64,000 nt of DNA from Spirometra erinaceieuropaei (GCA_902702965.1 CACRXP010000005.1:2700391-2764390), one strand, 5' to 3'. Positions 56,401-63,400 are shown, numbered from the stretch's first letter. The notes: generated from the letters alone by a model not told the origin. Program-made: numbers and translations.

Positions 56401-56879
56401 GTGTTTAGACGGTTTATGTAGGAACGCTGCGAAGGCTATACGTCTCAACAGGATTCTTCCGCTCCACTGGACACCAAAAGTTATAAAACAATCTACGGAT
56501 TACTATCCTCGGTCCTTATAAGCTGTTCTGCAAGCATTTGGGAGCAACTTCAACAATCCACAAGGGTCAGATTCTAAGGAATTGAGTGAGCTGTGAAGTG
56601 AAACAACACGGAGAACGCTACAGGAGCCTGTACATATATAATTACAGCAAACTTTGAGAACCTCGTAACATTAGACGTCGATCAAAACAGGTAATATGGA
56701 AGTTTTCTGGTTAGAGTATGTGATGAGGATTGAAAACATTCAGATGATACTTACCCCACTTCAAAGTCCTCCGGCACAAGTGGAGAGCATACAGATTTCC
56801 ACCTAGGAACCTGACCTGGCGACCTTCTTTGAGCAATTTTTGTAGAAATCCGACTTAGACAACCCACGACTCGCGAGGC
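26134..56879 (-). CDS. RABGAP1: RABGAP1-like Rab GTPase-activating protein (gene span, 14 exons found, 5' end missing)
   Basis: Fourteen minus-strand exons with GT-AG borders join in consistent phase to 905 residues plus stop. Domain order is: the last helix of the PTB domain, the kinesin-like/DUF3694 domain (exons 55798-51758), an acidic linker (DDDEPLLSGNG), a TBC domain (44470-37878), and C-terminal coiled coils (35547-26134) ending near WLAKKWTNM. This order is that of RABGAP1/RABGAP1L, which bind endosomal or Golgi membranes and stimulate GTP hydrolysis on Rabs such as Rab6/Rab4. The dual-finger catalytic residues are present: IQRDLPR (IxxDxxR) and YSQG (YxQ). Human RABGAP1 is about 1069 residues, so roughly 200 residues including most of the PTB domain lie upstream or were not recognised. 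The introns (119 bp to about 5 kb) are packed with repeats, and one holds an N gap. Confidence 0.9.
27608..27830 (+). repeat. Interspersed repeat 'R' copy 1
   Basis: Landmarks of the family: CGACCGTCGTTGCCGAC, GATGTCCACCGTGTGCTCCA, ACGGTGACTTACGCGTGAATT, GCATCTACCGCA, a pyrimidine-rich tract, and AAGAAGACCGGAGG. No coding potential. It lies in a RABGAP1 intron, antisense to the gene. Confidence 0.8.
28346..28905 (-). pseudogene. Degenerate C2H2 zinc-finger repeat protein (element-associated)
   Basis: Minus-strand frames contain LSCLHCHRTC..RIGLVGHLRIHR (one readable C2H2 finger), a second MGLFGHTCIHD, and a decayed third near the end (IGLISHMRALT). Frameshifts break it upstream of 28735. The repeated 'R-x-GLxGHxRIH' finger type occurs in many near-identical copies in diphyllobothriidean tapeworm genomes (from general knowledge), which suggests a mobile-element gag-like or multicopy origin and not a host transcription factor. 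Confidence 0.6.
29935..30901. mobile_element. Foldback MITE A (Tc1/mariner-like ends)
   Basis: The left end CAGTAGGTGGGCTAACTCAT and right end ATGAGTTAGCCCACTTACTG form terminal inverted repeats, flanked by TA on both sides (29933-29934, 30902-30903). The arms are inverted copies of each other for several hundred bases. No transposase ORF. Confidence 0.9.
31219..31554 (-). CDS. RABGAP1: RABGAP1-like exon: coiled coil and Cys-containing linker
   Basis: Acceptor CGCTGTAG and donor CGACGG|GTGAGT. TAIIEEYKTITSNLSKRVDA matches the family's IIGDYKQICSQLSERLE. A Ser/Asp/Gly-rich linker follows, then VTSLRRR runs into the last exon. Confidence 0.9.
31738..31945 (+). repeat. Interspersed repeat 'R' copy 2
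   Basis: CGTTGTTGCCGACGACGTC, ACACGGTGACTTGGGCGTGA, then CATCTACCGCACTCTCTCTC. It starts about 180 bp upstream of the acceptor of exon 31219-31554. Confidence 0.75.
32430..32562 (+). repeat. MITE right-arm relic cut by a Penelope-like insertion
   Basis: GCGGCCGGAGGAAAGCTCAC, CCCGCATCCTGAAGAGATTA and GATTATGCTGCA match the right arm of MITEs A/B. The match ends abruptly at about 32562, where Penelope-like terminal sequence begins. Confidence 0.6.
32575..33030 (+). pseudogene. Penelope-like element GIY-YIG endonuclease fragment
   Basis: Open from about 32715 to 33027. AVYRTPCHNCSCHYTGQT has the Tyr-Cys-C-x-Y-T-G arrangement of Penelope-like GIY-YIG nucleases (YTG in place of YIG). GLSLRILEHK supplies the catalytic Arg/helix region, and QSQVATW is typical of what follows. 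The preceding 100 bp are terminal-type sequence shared with 19545-19660. RT is absent, so this is a 5'-truncated copy. Confidence 0.75.
33395..33740 (+). repeat. tRNA-derived SINE, tail-head-tail
   Basis: The tRNA-like head at 33492-33560 has an A-box-like GTGGCTTAATGGTAGAGCG and B-box-like GGGTTCGAGACCC. Tail-type sequence (AAAACGGGACGAGCATA) precedes it near 33410, and tail sequence follows again (GTGCGACTGTCCGCGAGGAC). Confidence 0.75.
34220..34470 (+). repeat. Interspersed repeat 'R' copy 3
   Basis: CAACCGTCGTAACCGACGA, GGCGACTTGCACGTGAATTA, and the 3' landmark CCCGCACCCAGACGTACCAC, which shows the uninterrupted sequence at the site where copy 4 carries a MITE. Confidence 0.75.
34845..34949 (-). 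CDS. RABGAP1: RABGAP1-like exon: coiled coil
   Basis: Acceptor TTTTTGCAG and donor CGCCAG|GTTGGT. 35 codons of strong heptad sequence (LEDMVESLKMELFAAQ...). Confidence 0.85.
35344..35547 (-). CDS. RABGAP1: RABGAP1-like exon: first coiled coil
   Basis: Acceptor CTGCTAAAG (unusual A at -3) and donor AAAAG|GTAAAC. It begins VSSKKLARLAKDW and contains RLEKENETLADEVLVSKTTM, matching the family's [20 protein letters not shown]. Heptad pattern throughout its 68 codons. Confidence 0.9.
35548..37877. other. RABGAP1 intron without recognised elements
   Basis: No coding exon fits the required phase here. A GCATGCATGCATGC run at about 36558-36571 and an ACACACAC run near 37061 are the only simple repeats noticed. 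Confidence 0.5.
37878..38048 (-). CDS. RABGAP1: RABGAP1-like exon: end of TBC domain
   Basis: Acceptor CTCCCCCAG and donor CGAAG|GTAAGC. Its segments LLGLDFEGTLKYFRVTLPKR and FRSPE correspond to the family's DFEGALKFFRVQLPKRYR. Confidence 0.95.
39242..39385 (-). CDS. RABGAP1: RABGAP1-like exon: TBC, AHMFASQW segment
   Basis: Acceptor TTGTTCTAG and donor GCGAG|GTCAGT. IEAHMFASQWLLTLFTAKFP and FHILDVFLCE are the most conserved C-terminal TBC helices of this subfamily. Confidence 0.95.
40070..40335 (+). repeat. tRNA-derived SINE, nearly full length
   Basis: The head is decayed (AGCTCGAATCTCAGG), the body is clear (GGCTGATGACGGTTAGTAAG), and the tail CGACTGCCTGCGAGGGTTCT ... GGGACGAGCACGTTCC ... 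CCATCTACCATAAGATAC is present. Confidence 0.7.
40984..41190 (+). repeat. Interspersed repeat 'R' copy 4, split by a MITE
   Basis: Full landmark set up to GGACCCGCACC. It is then interrupted at TA by MITE B and resumes at 42186 with TAGGCGTACCACCACAGCCC. Confidence 0.85.
41193..42185. mobile_element. Foldback MITE B, inserted in repeat R copy 4
   Basis: Ends are CAGTAGGTGGGCTAACACAT and ATGAGTTAGCTCACCTACTG. TA flanks both sides at 41191-41192 and 42186-42187. Each arm is about 370-400 bp, around a central loop of roughly 200 bp. The repeat sequence resumes exactly after the right TA. Confidence 0.95.
42430..42605 (-). repeat. MITE-arm relic next to a SINE head
   Basis: ACCCACCTAAGTAATCC matches the arms of MITEs F/H. 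Next to it, on the minus strand, a tRNA-like A-box TCTCTAGTGGGTAGGGCGCC can be read (complement of 42563-42590). Confidence 0.4.
42845..42920. other. Assembly gap (76 N)
   Basis: A run of 76 undetermined bases in the RABGAP1 intron between the exons ending at 39385 and starting at 43523. Open frames drawn through it are artefacts. Confidence 1.
42994..43499. mobile_element. Foldback MITE C (internally deleted, 506 bp)
   Basis: Left end CAGTAGATGTGCTAACTCAT, right end ATGAGTTAGCACATTTACTG, TA on both sides. It keeps both arms but lacks most of the centre found in the 970-990 bp copies. Confidence 0.9.
43523..43648 (-). CDS. RABGAP1: RABGAP1-like exon: TBC, LPEEQAF segment
   Basis: Acceptor CTGCCCTGCAG and donor CCAG|GTGGGT. 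LPEEQAFCVLVKIMSNYGVR is nearly the family sequence. The upstream intron is only 119 bp. A MITE lies about 21 bp past the splice donor. Confidence 0.95.
43768..43950 (-). CDS. RABGAP1: RABGAP1-like exon: TBC catalytic motifs
   Basis: Acceptor CCTGTTTCAG and donor CAT|GTGAGT. It carries both catalytic motifs: IQRDLPRTFPAHDFF with the Arg finger, and YDEEVGYSQGISF with the Gln finger. 61 codons. Confidence 0.95.
44470..44831 (-). CDS. RABGAP1: RABGAP1-like exon: acidic linker and start of TBC domain
   Basis: Acceptor CACCTCCCCAG and donor AAAG|GTACTA. DDDEPLLSGNG, then WGELISDWQ, SLVRRGIPEALRAETWQLL and YRILSTK. RxGIPxxLRxxxWxLL is the TBC signature A box. Confidence 0.95.
44937..45010 (+). repeat. 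Interspersed repeat 'R' copy 5 (short)
   Basis: GCCGTGTGCTCCACAAAACA followed by GGTACGGTGACTCGTATG; only the 5' part is present. Confidence 0.6.
45072..45480 (+). repeat. One-ended MITE relic
   Basis: CAGTGGACATACTAGTCAAC follows TA, and internal arm sequence (CATCAGGATGCCGGCTTTCG) is clear. No matching right end follows. Confidence 0.65.
45570..46215. repeat. SINE mosaic with inverted junctions
   Basis: A plus-strand body and tail (45570-45735) is followed by a minus-strand body (45740-45850, complement of GCCAGAAATGGCCATTCC). A plus-strand tail follows (GGAACGAATTCCGTAAG...), then a complete plus-strand unit at 45925-46215 with A-box TGGCCCAGTGGTTAGAGGCG and B-box GAGTTCGAGCCTC. Confidence 0.75.
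46590..46770 (+). pseudogene. LINE fragment (linker between endonuclease and RT)
   Basis: FFYSYLRKGAR and VEHFSQIFQSVFTKE match the LINE segment ...FHYLNSRLKNK...YFASVFTRE of the 4210 copy. No flanking endonuclease or RT remains. Confidence 0.65.
47008..47346 (-). other. Unidentified open frame
   Basis: 112 codons with a soluble-looking sequence (LVEIIQSKFGVELNTSLSVE; KIRRKIAFLRRP). I do not recognise it. It lies between two LINE fragments and is not in phase with RABGAP1 exons, so it is most likely old element sequence. Confidence 0.25.
47615..47960 (-). pseudogene. LINE 3' end relic
   Basis: The minus strand ends in AAATAAAACTAAATTGAACT then GAACTGA (complement of 47618-47650), the same short-repeat tail as the LINEs at 8065 and 12190. 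Upstream sequence is degraded. Confidence 0.55.
48191..48332 (-). CDS. RABGAP1: RABGAP1-like exon: linker before TBC
   Basis: Acceptor CCTTTCTAG and donor GAGG|GTAAGC. It encodes RIYLSKLAMTNLISPFSDVM, then a Ser/Thr/Pro-rich stretch. I see no clear vertebrate counterpart, so this may be a lineage-specific insert. Phase continuity with both neighbours supports it. Confidence 0.65.
48842..49330 (+). repeat. Degenerate telomere-like (CCCTAA)n tracts
   Basis: CCCTAACC, CCTTAACC and CCTCAACC units dominate 48842-48930 and 49073-49140, with more at 49305-49325. A CTGGCTAACAACTGCGATCT block follows and recurs at 49460 and near 57890. It lies in a RABGAP1 intron. Confidence 0.85.
49655..49780 (-). 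repeat. SINE body, minus strand
   Basis: The complement reads GACTGGCTGATGGCAGTGAC ... CAGCCAGAAATAGTCGTTTC ... CCTGCCTTTGTCGGTAATA, the body module of the SINE family. Confidence 0.65.
49984..50345 (+). repeat. Degenerate telomere-like (TTAGGG)n tract
   Basis: GGTTAGGGTTAG-type units with many variants (GTTAGTGTTA, GGTTTAGCGTTGG) run for about 350 bp in opposite orientation to the tract at 48842. An open frame of Val/Arg repeats across it is a by-product. Confidence 0.85.
50839..51090 (+). repeat. Interspersed repeat 'R' copy 6
   Basis: One of the most complete copies: CGACCGTCGATTCC-like start, GCACGGTGACTTGCGTGC, GCATCTACCGCACTCTCTCT, AAGAAGACCGGAGGTGC, GGACCCGAACCTAGGCGTGT. Confidence 0.85.
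51178..51250 (+). repeat. Interspersed repeat 'R' copy 7 (short)
   Basis: GACAAGGTCCACCGTGTGCC followed by GCCGGTGACTTGCGAAATT; 5' fragment only. Confidence 0.55.
51343..51680. repeat. SINE pair: minus-strand tail joined to plus-strand unit
   Basis: The complement of 51343-51465 is SINE tail (CAATGGAACGAGTGAGTTCC). From about 51470 a plus-strand unit starts, with A-box TGGCCCAGTGGTTAGAGGCG, B-box AAGTTCGAGCCTC and body GACTGGCTGACGACGGCTAA. Confidence 0.75.
51758..51927 (-). CDS. RABGAP1: RABGAP1-like exon: DUF3694 domain, part 3
   Basis: Acceptor CCCATTTCAG and donor GAT|GTAATG. FVFFTIVCHLIFDLLSQPV followed by KVFRQEESFWLS mirrors the family's strand pair ending in RVYPxNERFWxFS. The phase fits both neighbours; the donor is non-consensus at +5. 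Confidence 0.7.
52067..52257 (-). CDS. RABGAP1: RABGAP1-like exon: DUF3694 domain, part 2
   Basis: Acceptor TTCCTACAG and donor CGGG|GTGAGT. It starts (R)CLGVGLAFGR, equivalent to the family's RCFGMLLSPGR. The ASWSP/FEHLN segment aligns with the family's W-N-P/LNEET region. Confidence 0.85.
52923..53140 (+). repeat. Interspersed repeat 'R' copy 8
   Basis: TTCGACCGTCGTGACCGATG, GGTGACTTGCGTTG, AAGAAGACCGGAGACGG, GCGCATAGGCGTTTTAC. Confidence 0.7.
53150..54600. other. RABGAP1 intron, no recognised feature
   Basis: No exon-like frame with fitting phase and no repeat family recognised between repeat R copies 8 and 9. Confidence 0.4.
54602..54689 (+). repeat. Interspersed repeat 'R' copy 9, truncated by MITE D
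   Basis: GTCTACCGCGTGCTCCAGAG, GGCGACTTGCGCGTGAATTA. It stops where MITE D begins. Confidence 0.65.
54692..55684. mobile_element. Foldback MITE D
   Basis: Left end CAGTAGATGTGCTAACTCAT and right end ATGAGTTAGCCCACCTACTG, flanked by TA. Length 993 bp, the same as MITE B. In sequence the arms are closer to MITE C (shared GATGTAGCATAAATCTATAA-type blocks). Confidence 0.9.
55798..55962 (-). CDS. RABGAP1: RABGAP1-like exon: kinesin-like/DUF3694 domain, part 1
   Basis: Acceptor CCTTGCTAG and donor TTTGCAG|GTGAGA. HVDIQEED, then VPKEK and FKLRQNLEKSLVIGINQ match the start of the DUF3694 domain (family pattern VPKDK...FKLRQGIEKK). A foldback MITE sits about 110 bp inside the following intron. Confidence 0.9.
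56755..56879 (-). CDS. RABGAP1: RABGAP1-like exon: end of PTB domain
   Basis: Acceptor TTGTTTACAG and donor GTGGG|GTAAGT. ASRVVGCLSRISTKIAQRRS resembles the C-terminal PTB helix of RABGAP1, and VPEDFEV leads into the next domain. Two bases left over fit the single base opening the next exon. No stop in 41 codons. Confidence 0.65.
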
Positions 56880-57083
56880 CTGTAAACAACAGGAAGTAGG
56901 GAATGCTTTGGGAAGCTGCCACATCCTGTTCACATTAAAGCACGTACGACCTCGAAACCATTATCTGGCAAGTCAGCCTTTTCATAGAACAAGGAGGTCT
57001 TTGTGATACCAAAGTTGGTACGGGTGTATGGATAAAAAAGGGTAAACTTGACATAAATGTGATTAAAATCGAGTCGTCCGGCG

Positions 57084-57167
57084 GACCTCGTAGCTCAAAT
57101 GGTTAGAGCGTTGGCTGTACTAAAGCCTTCTCCCTACAACGTGGGTTCGAATCACACCGAGGCGCCG
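57084..57167 (+). repeat. tRNA-like sequence (SINE head or tRNA pseudogene)
   Basis: The D-arm GCTCAAATGGTTAGAGC pairs well, the anticodon arm reads GGCT-GTACTAA-AGCC, and a B-box-like GGTTCGAATC is present. The acceptor and T stems do not pair fully, and no CCA-compatible end is obvious. A tRNA-derived SINE or pseudogene is more likely than a functional tRNA. Confidence 0.5.
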
Positions 57168-57552
57168 AGTTTTTCACAGTTGGGTCAATATGAAAAAAGG
57201 ATATGTAAAGAGATATAAATGTGAGAGGATGAATTCGACTGCAAAAGGCAAGGAGGTTCATCAATGCCTCATAGGAGTGACACATGTCTCCCATGTAGAG
57301 AGACTGGACTGGCTCACGGTACACGTTAATCAGACTGCATTGAGTTCGCGCGAGCACATGACTACCACCGTGCATTGTGTGGTAGCACGCCTGGGCGCAG
57401 GCCCTCACACCGCGCAATCCACTGAGCCCAACCCCAGCACCAGATGCCTGACAGCTCGCATAGTCAATGGGTGTATGGGGAAGTGGGGTCGTGAGTGGGG
57501 AATCCATCGTCACGGCACAACAGTGCATTCCTCACTAGTACAAATCTGAGGC

Positions 57553-57735
57553 GCTTAGGGTTAGGGTTTAGGTACCCGTTAGGGTTATGGTTAAGGTCCA
57601 GGTTAGGATTATGGCTAGGTTTTGTGTTAGCGTTGGGTTTTAGGATTTTGGTAACGTCTCGGTTTTGAAGTTTAAGGTTAGGCTTTACGGTTGGGGCCAG
57701 GGTTGGATTTAGGGTTAAGCTTAGGGTTTAAATTT
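57553..57735 (+). repeat. Degenerate telomere-like (TTAGGG)n tract
   Basis: GGGTTAGGGTTTAGG at the start, then GTTAGGGTTATGG, GGTTAGGATTATGG and GGATTTAGGGTTAAGC. About 150 bp further on, the CTGGCTACCAACTGCGATTT block recurs, as beside the tract at 48842. Confidence 0.8.
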
Positions 57736-58029
57736 CTGTCATTATTCCACCTACTTCTAAATTCCCAGCACTTTCCCTGGTAACTTCACTTTTACCCAGA
57801 AACTCCAGCATTTCTCTACCAGCCCTTCCATTTACCCCACCCATATAACCCCCTTTCCAACCATTCCCGTACGACAGGGACCTGGCTGTCCACCTCCCCA
57901 TTCCTGGCTACCAACTGCGATTTAACCCATTCTCCTCACCAGTACAAATCTGAAGCGCTTTGAATTTACAACGATGAGCTTAGAGTCGTGCTTTTTTCAA
58001 ATGAGTCTAGAGGAACCCTTCTGATGTTA

Positions 58030-58929
58030 CAGTAGGCAGCGTACCTCATTAAGCATTGACCGAAATGTCTGAAAGTGGCCTCGGCTAGAATGGATTACCA
58101 AGGTGAAGGTGTAATATTGAGTATCATGCAGCCTATTCGTAATGTATTTTAGTGACGCCAAGATACAGACTTTAGAATGGACGCCATTCCGGACGTCCTC
58201 GAGAATCAAACTTGCTAAAGGGTGACTACCTCTGTAATATAATTTTCCTTATTGATTTTCGAGGCCTTTGTAGATTCAAGCGTATAATATTGAGATCACA
58301 CACACAAAAAAACATTTCTTGTAATCATTTTGCAGCAAAACATGCCTTCTTAAAATCTTCTCCAAAGGATATCCTTTGGATTTAAAAAAATCATGGAATT
58401 CGTATCCCTGCGATTAGTAGTTCATATCCGTTGCACAATTTTATGAACCATGTATGGCATCTTCTTAATAACAAAGAAAAATGCCTGAATATTCTTAAAT
58501 GAAAGGTACGCGGCTTGTGGTTTGGAAAACTTAGACGCAAATGAGATGAGAACTTTGGTTTAAAATTATTTGTAATCAAAAAAACATTTTAAAGATGGAA
58601 GATACCATTTCTGGGCACAAAATTTGAAGATGTACGTTACCACAGAATGAGTACTGTAAATGATATTGCTGCGCATGCTTTCTACAGAATATGTTTAGAT
58701 GTATAAAGGTATCAAAAACAAGTTGGAGAAATGCATGCTACTCAAGTAGTCATCTTTTCTGACAGTTTGTCATGCGGTCGCAAAGATGCGCATTCCAAGG
58801 CCGGTATCTTGATGTGACCGAAATATCTTGCACGATACTCAATATTATAACCCCACCCAAGTAATCCTTTGTACCGGAAATCACATTTCACAATTTCAGT
58901 CAATGTTTCATGAGATACGTCACGCACTG
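58030..58929. mobile_element. Foldback MITE F (older copy)
   Basis: Left end CAGTAGGCAGCGTACCTCAT, right end TGAGATACGTCACGCACTG, TA on both sides (58028-58029, 58930-58931). More diverged from A-D; arms still recognisable (the right arm retains CCGGTATCTTGATGTGACCG). Confidence 0.75.
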
Positions 58930-59251
58930 TAGTAGTTTGGCCACCGCGAGCTGCGGGTTCACTGAACAATACCTAATACAGTATGTCATTCTTACCACGA
59001 TGACTGCACGTGGCCATCGTTGATCAATGTGTAAGGGGGAGGGGGAGGGGTTGAGTCGAACGGCTCCCGTGGCTTTAGCCTTCTAACTTTCTACCCCCTA
59101 AAAAACTGTTCTTTCCAACGCATCCCTTCATGCCTTCCCTTCAACCCCTGTCGGCTGATCATCGATCTTGACGAGAAACGCGCCAAATTGGCTGCTGAGC
59201 GTAGACTGCTGGAGGACTACGCCACGACGAGAGTCACTAGCAGTCACTTTT

Positions 59252-59702
59252 TACCGAGTGTAGTTCTGGCAGGCGGTCGCGCAGACGCGCACTCCAAACA
59301 TCTTGGGAATACATTGCACGATGCAGTATGTGATAACTTCACCTACAGGGATTAACCGCTCTCGTGAAATGTTAGCTGAAATTCTAAAATGCATTTCCGA
59401 CTAGGATGTAATATTGCTTATCGTGCGGCCTAATCCGCTGATATCTCGGACTCGCCAGGATGTTCCCTCTTCAATGCGCTTATCTGCGACCAGGCAAAAA
59501 ATAATTACTCAGAAAGTGTGCACCTTTCGCGTTGATTTTCGACGGTCTTGTAAATTCAAATATATCTCATGAAAAATATACACAAAAATGAGCCTTCCAT
59601 TACCGAGTGTAGTTCTTGCAGGCGGTCGCGCAGACGCGCATTCCAAAGATCTTGGGAATACATTGCACGACGCGGTATGTTATAACTCGACCTACAGGGA
59701 AT
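59252..59702 (+). repeat. Direct repeats of a ~100-bp MITE-arm segment
   Basis: TACCGAGTGTAGTTCTGGCA (59252) and TACCGAGTGTAGTTCTTGCA (59601) both continue through GGCGGTCGCGCAGACGCGCA to CACCTACAGGG/GACCTACAGGG. The spacing is about 349 bp. Confidence 0.85.
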
Positions 59703-59716
59703 GAAAGCCGGTCAGA

Positions 59717-61395
59717 GGATGCGGCTCCCTCGTTCACCCTAGCATTTTGCCAGACTGGATTTTGTTTTCACAGACAGTCAGCCGTGCCGTCCGTTCAAGA
59801 TCAACCGGCTTTGAAGTACCACTATGCTATTTTATGGCTTTATAAGATCACTGAGTTTACCTCAGAACGCACACACGTGTGCTTGTACCGATCATGGCCA
59901 GTACTTTTTGGTCGACTACAGAGTTCAAGGGCTCACGCACCAGTGCGGCCAATGCCCGTTGACGGCGTATCTCATGAAACTAGCCAAAATTCTCATATCT
60001 GGTTTCGACTGGATAGCATTACTTACAGTGAGTGACCGATCTCGTGAAATGTTATTTGAAATTCTAAAATGCATTTCCGACTAGGAAGGATTACTTAGGT
60101 GGGGCTGTAGTATTGATTACCGTGCGGCCTAATCCGTTGATAATTCGAACTCGCCAGGATGTTGGCTTCTAAATGCGCTTATCAGCGACCAGAAAAAAAA
60201 TAAGTACTTAGAAAGTGTGCGCCTTTCGCGTTGATTTTCGACGGCCTTATAAATTCAAATATATTTCATGAAAAATATACACAAAAATAAGCCTTCCATT
60301 ACTCATTTGCTAGCAAATCACGTCGTTTTAGCATTTTATACTCGAAGAAAGGGTACGTGTGGGTTTTCAAAAAACCTTTCCGACTCCTGGAAAAGTTTGC
60401 GCCAGATCATCGCCGCATTTGCGCTTAGCGATTTCAGTCCACGAGGTGTGTACCTTTCGCGTAAGAGAAATTAAATTCAAATACTATGCAGAGTTCACAA
60501 ATTTTACAATGGATGCGGGCTATCTTGTACGCTTTATGCGGAGCATTAATGAACGGAAAAGTACGACGCTGTATCGGTGGATATAGCACGGTCTTAAAAA
60601 TCTAATAATTAGAAACTCTTTTAAAGACAAAAGGCACTCTTTCTTCCGGCATAAAATGCGAAAACATGATTTGCTGCCAAATAAGTGAAAGAAAGCATGT
60701 TTTTGCGCATGTTATCTATAAAATATATTTGAATTTATAAGGCCGTAGAAAATAAATGTGGAAATGCATACTATCCCTGACTAACCATTTTTTGACAAGT
60801 CTGGCTCTTACAGGAGGTCGAAAAGAAGTGCATTAAAGAGCCAACAGATAGAAGCGAACAGGCGAGTTCCAGGTAGCAGTTCAGAAGGTGAAGATGCGAT
60901 CACTGGATCACTGTTACAGTGATCGCATCTTCATCTTCTAAAGAGCCAACAACCTGGCGAGTCCGAAATATCAGGGGATTATGCCACATGATAATCAATA
61001 TTAAAATCCCACCTAAGTAATCCTTCCCAATCGAAGACGCATTTTAGAATTTCAGTCAATATTTCACGAGATCGGTCACTCACTGTGAGTAATGCTATCC
61101 AGTCGAAACCAGATATGAGAATTTCGGCTAAAGTTTCATGAGATACGCCGCCTACGCGCATTGGCCGCACTGGTGCGTGCGCCCTTGAACTCCATAGTCG
61201 ACCAAAAAAGTACTGGCCATGATCGGTACAAGCACACGTGTGTGCGTTCTGAGGTAAACTCAGTGATCTTATAAAGCCATAAAATAGCATAGTGGTACTT
61301 CAACGACGGTTGATCTTGAACGGACGGCACGGCTGACTGTCTGTAAAAACAAAATCCAGTCTGGCAAAATGCTAGGGTGAACGAGTCTCTCGAGC
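59717..61395. repeat. Large nested inverted repeat around MITE H
   Basis: 59717-60025 and 61086-61395 are inverted copies (left CTGGATTTTGTTTTCACAGA; right, in complement, CTGGATTTTGTTTTTACAGA). Both contain a MITE-type tip (GGCGTATCTCATGAAAC). Between them a MITE-like unit runs 60026-61085, with ends CAGTGAGTGACCGATCTCGT and its complement, so inverted repeats are nested in inverted repeats. Confidence 0.8.
60883..60939. repeat. Strong hairpin inside MITE H
   Basis: 23-base arms (AGAAGGTGAAGATGCGATCA CTG and its complement, one mismatch) around an 11-base loop (GATCACTGTTA). Confidence 0.9.
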
Positions 61396-63400
61396 ACAAT
61401 CTGTTGTGCATACTTGATCGCAGTAGAGGACAAAGGAAAGCGGGGGGGTGGAAAAAGGACAGAGGATAGGGGGCATGTGAATAGTCGGCCACCTGTGTAG
61501 CGTTGCACGAGCGAAATGGTGGACAGTCCCAACTTTGTGCATGTCACACCATCGGCTCTTACTACCACGAAACTCGCTCCGCCGGACTGATTGCGACGAC
61601 CACAGTTGTGTCCGAAACACAGTTGCCAAATGTGGGCGGGTGGGGAGGAGGAATGTGTGAACGACAGTCAAACTGCGCATGTATGTAGACCGGCTGCCGG
61701 TCTGAACGAAGTAACGATGGACATGGTAGCGGGCGATATGTACGCAGCTGCTAACCAGACAGGCTCGTCGAGAATATTTTTTCTAAGATAACGAGAAGGA
61801 TGTTTGCGCAGCTGGTTCTGCTGATCATACATTCCGGATCTCAGTTTTCGTACACCGTTGGGCTTACAGGAGTGCTCAGGACGAAGGGCTACCCTCTCCG
61901 CGTCGCCACCCAGTGCATACCGCATCGGTCCGAAGTTTTGGCGAGATGCGTCCCCCCTCCCCCCTCCGTATGTCAAGAATGCTTTCGCCCCCCACAATTT
62001 GGATTGGGGTCGCACACGGACCAGAGGCAACCATCCGGTGCCGAATGCTCAACCCGAAAAGCCCATTACCACAGCCGGATATGTTTGAGGTTATTTATTA
62101 TATCTGGTGAAAATGCGAGCAGATCAACTAGTTTGGCGAAATGAAAGACTGCCGTGGGCGCAAATTACCAAACAAGTATCAACAGTGAGGAGGTGGTGGT
62201 GGTTGTGGTGGTGGTGGAGGAGGAGGAGGAGGAGGAGGAGGACTAGAGACGGCATTGGCCGAACAACCCGCAGCAGTGAGAAAGAATGACACCAAATCTC
62301 CGGTTGTGGCTAACTCGACGTGACCTAGTCCACCCCTAAGTTCGACGAATCCGACTTCCTAGCCTGAGGTGATAACCGCGTGAGCCGCAAGTTCCTTGAA
62401 TCATGGTTTTCCGGTCCACTGTTCATCAACTGTGTGGACTCCTAGCAGTTGTCTGGAGCATAACTTGTATGTTGCTTTCCGCGACAGTATTGACGAGCGG
62501 ATTACCGACCCCTTACCACGTCAATCACCAATACTGATGGCAAAATGGCGACCAGTAAAGACTCCCCGGCGGGCGGTCATTCAACCCATCCAGTATGAAC
62601 GGTGATGGACACAGGAGTCGCTAGTTTTATTAGATTGCGACTGGGTAACAACTGCATCCTATGAGGGCTGCTCCCCTGCGCGTGTACTAACCATTCCTGT
62701 TGCTGCCTCTGATAAGAGATTTGTAAATCTGAGAGGTTAGGTGAATAAAATTAATTTCGCAGCGCTAGAATTTCCGTCTTCTTACGGTGGCTGCGATCTC
62801 GCACGCATTTACTTGTGCTTGGCAGTTGTGAACATACCTGGCCTAGCCGGCCTCGATGGTGTCGGGAATTGCATCTCTCCATAAGTGACGATCTGCGGCA
62901 GCGGATCGGAGAATCCCGACTTATTCCATTCCCAGAATACATAGCGCTCAATAGTCACTCCCCTACCTTGGAGAACTGTGTTGAGCCAGGTTTTTAGTTG
63001 GCCTCACCTTCGACGTCCTCAGGTGAACAACGGTCCCGGATCGAGGGCAGTGACAGTAAGCTCACAGAGCGGACGATGAAGGAAGTGGCCAAACCACCTC
63101 AGTCGTCCTTCTTGTAGAGCCTGAGATATCCTCGCGATGATGTCACAGAATGATCCTCAGGTAGCCGTGGTCAAATATCTCCAGTTTTCCTCATCTTCTA
63201 CGCGCAAAGCCTGGCATTCACAACTGTATTGGAAAGTTGACCGGACGGGTGCCCGGCACACCCAGACTTTCATGGCAATGGAGGTGACACGTCGGGCCCA
63301 TAAACACTTTCTAACAACGGCGAAAACACTGCGAGTAGCATATGTCAGGGAGACAATGTCGTTGTTACTCTGTCCATTCGGCAGTTGCCTCGCCCCGAGG
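61396..63400. other. No recognised gene; contains a GGT/GGA microsatellite
   Basis: Several 60-120-codon frames occur on both strands with no recognised domain. A purine/GT-rich simple repeat (GGTGGTGGT... to GGAGGAGGA...) lies at about 62188-62242. Confidence 0.5.

Noticed and set aside
57084..57167. Functional tRNA gene
   Set aside because: D and anticodon arms pair, but acceptor and T stems do not fully; surrounding sequence resembles other SINE heads.
59616..60035. Protein-coding gene represented twice (59.6 and 61.1-61.5 kb)
   Set aside because: The two frames are the arms of an inverted repeat that carry MITE tips, not paralogous genes.
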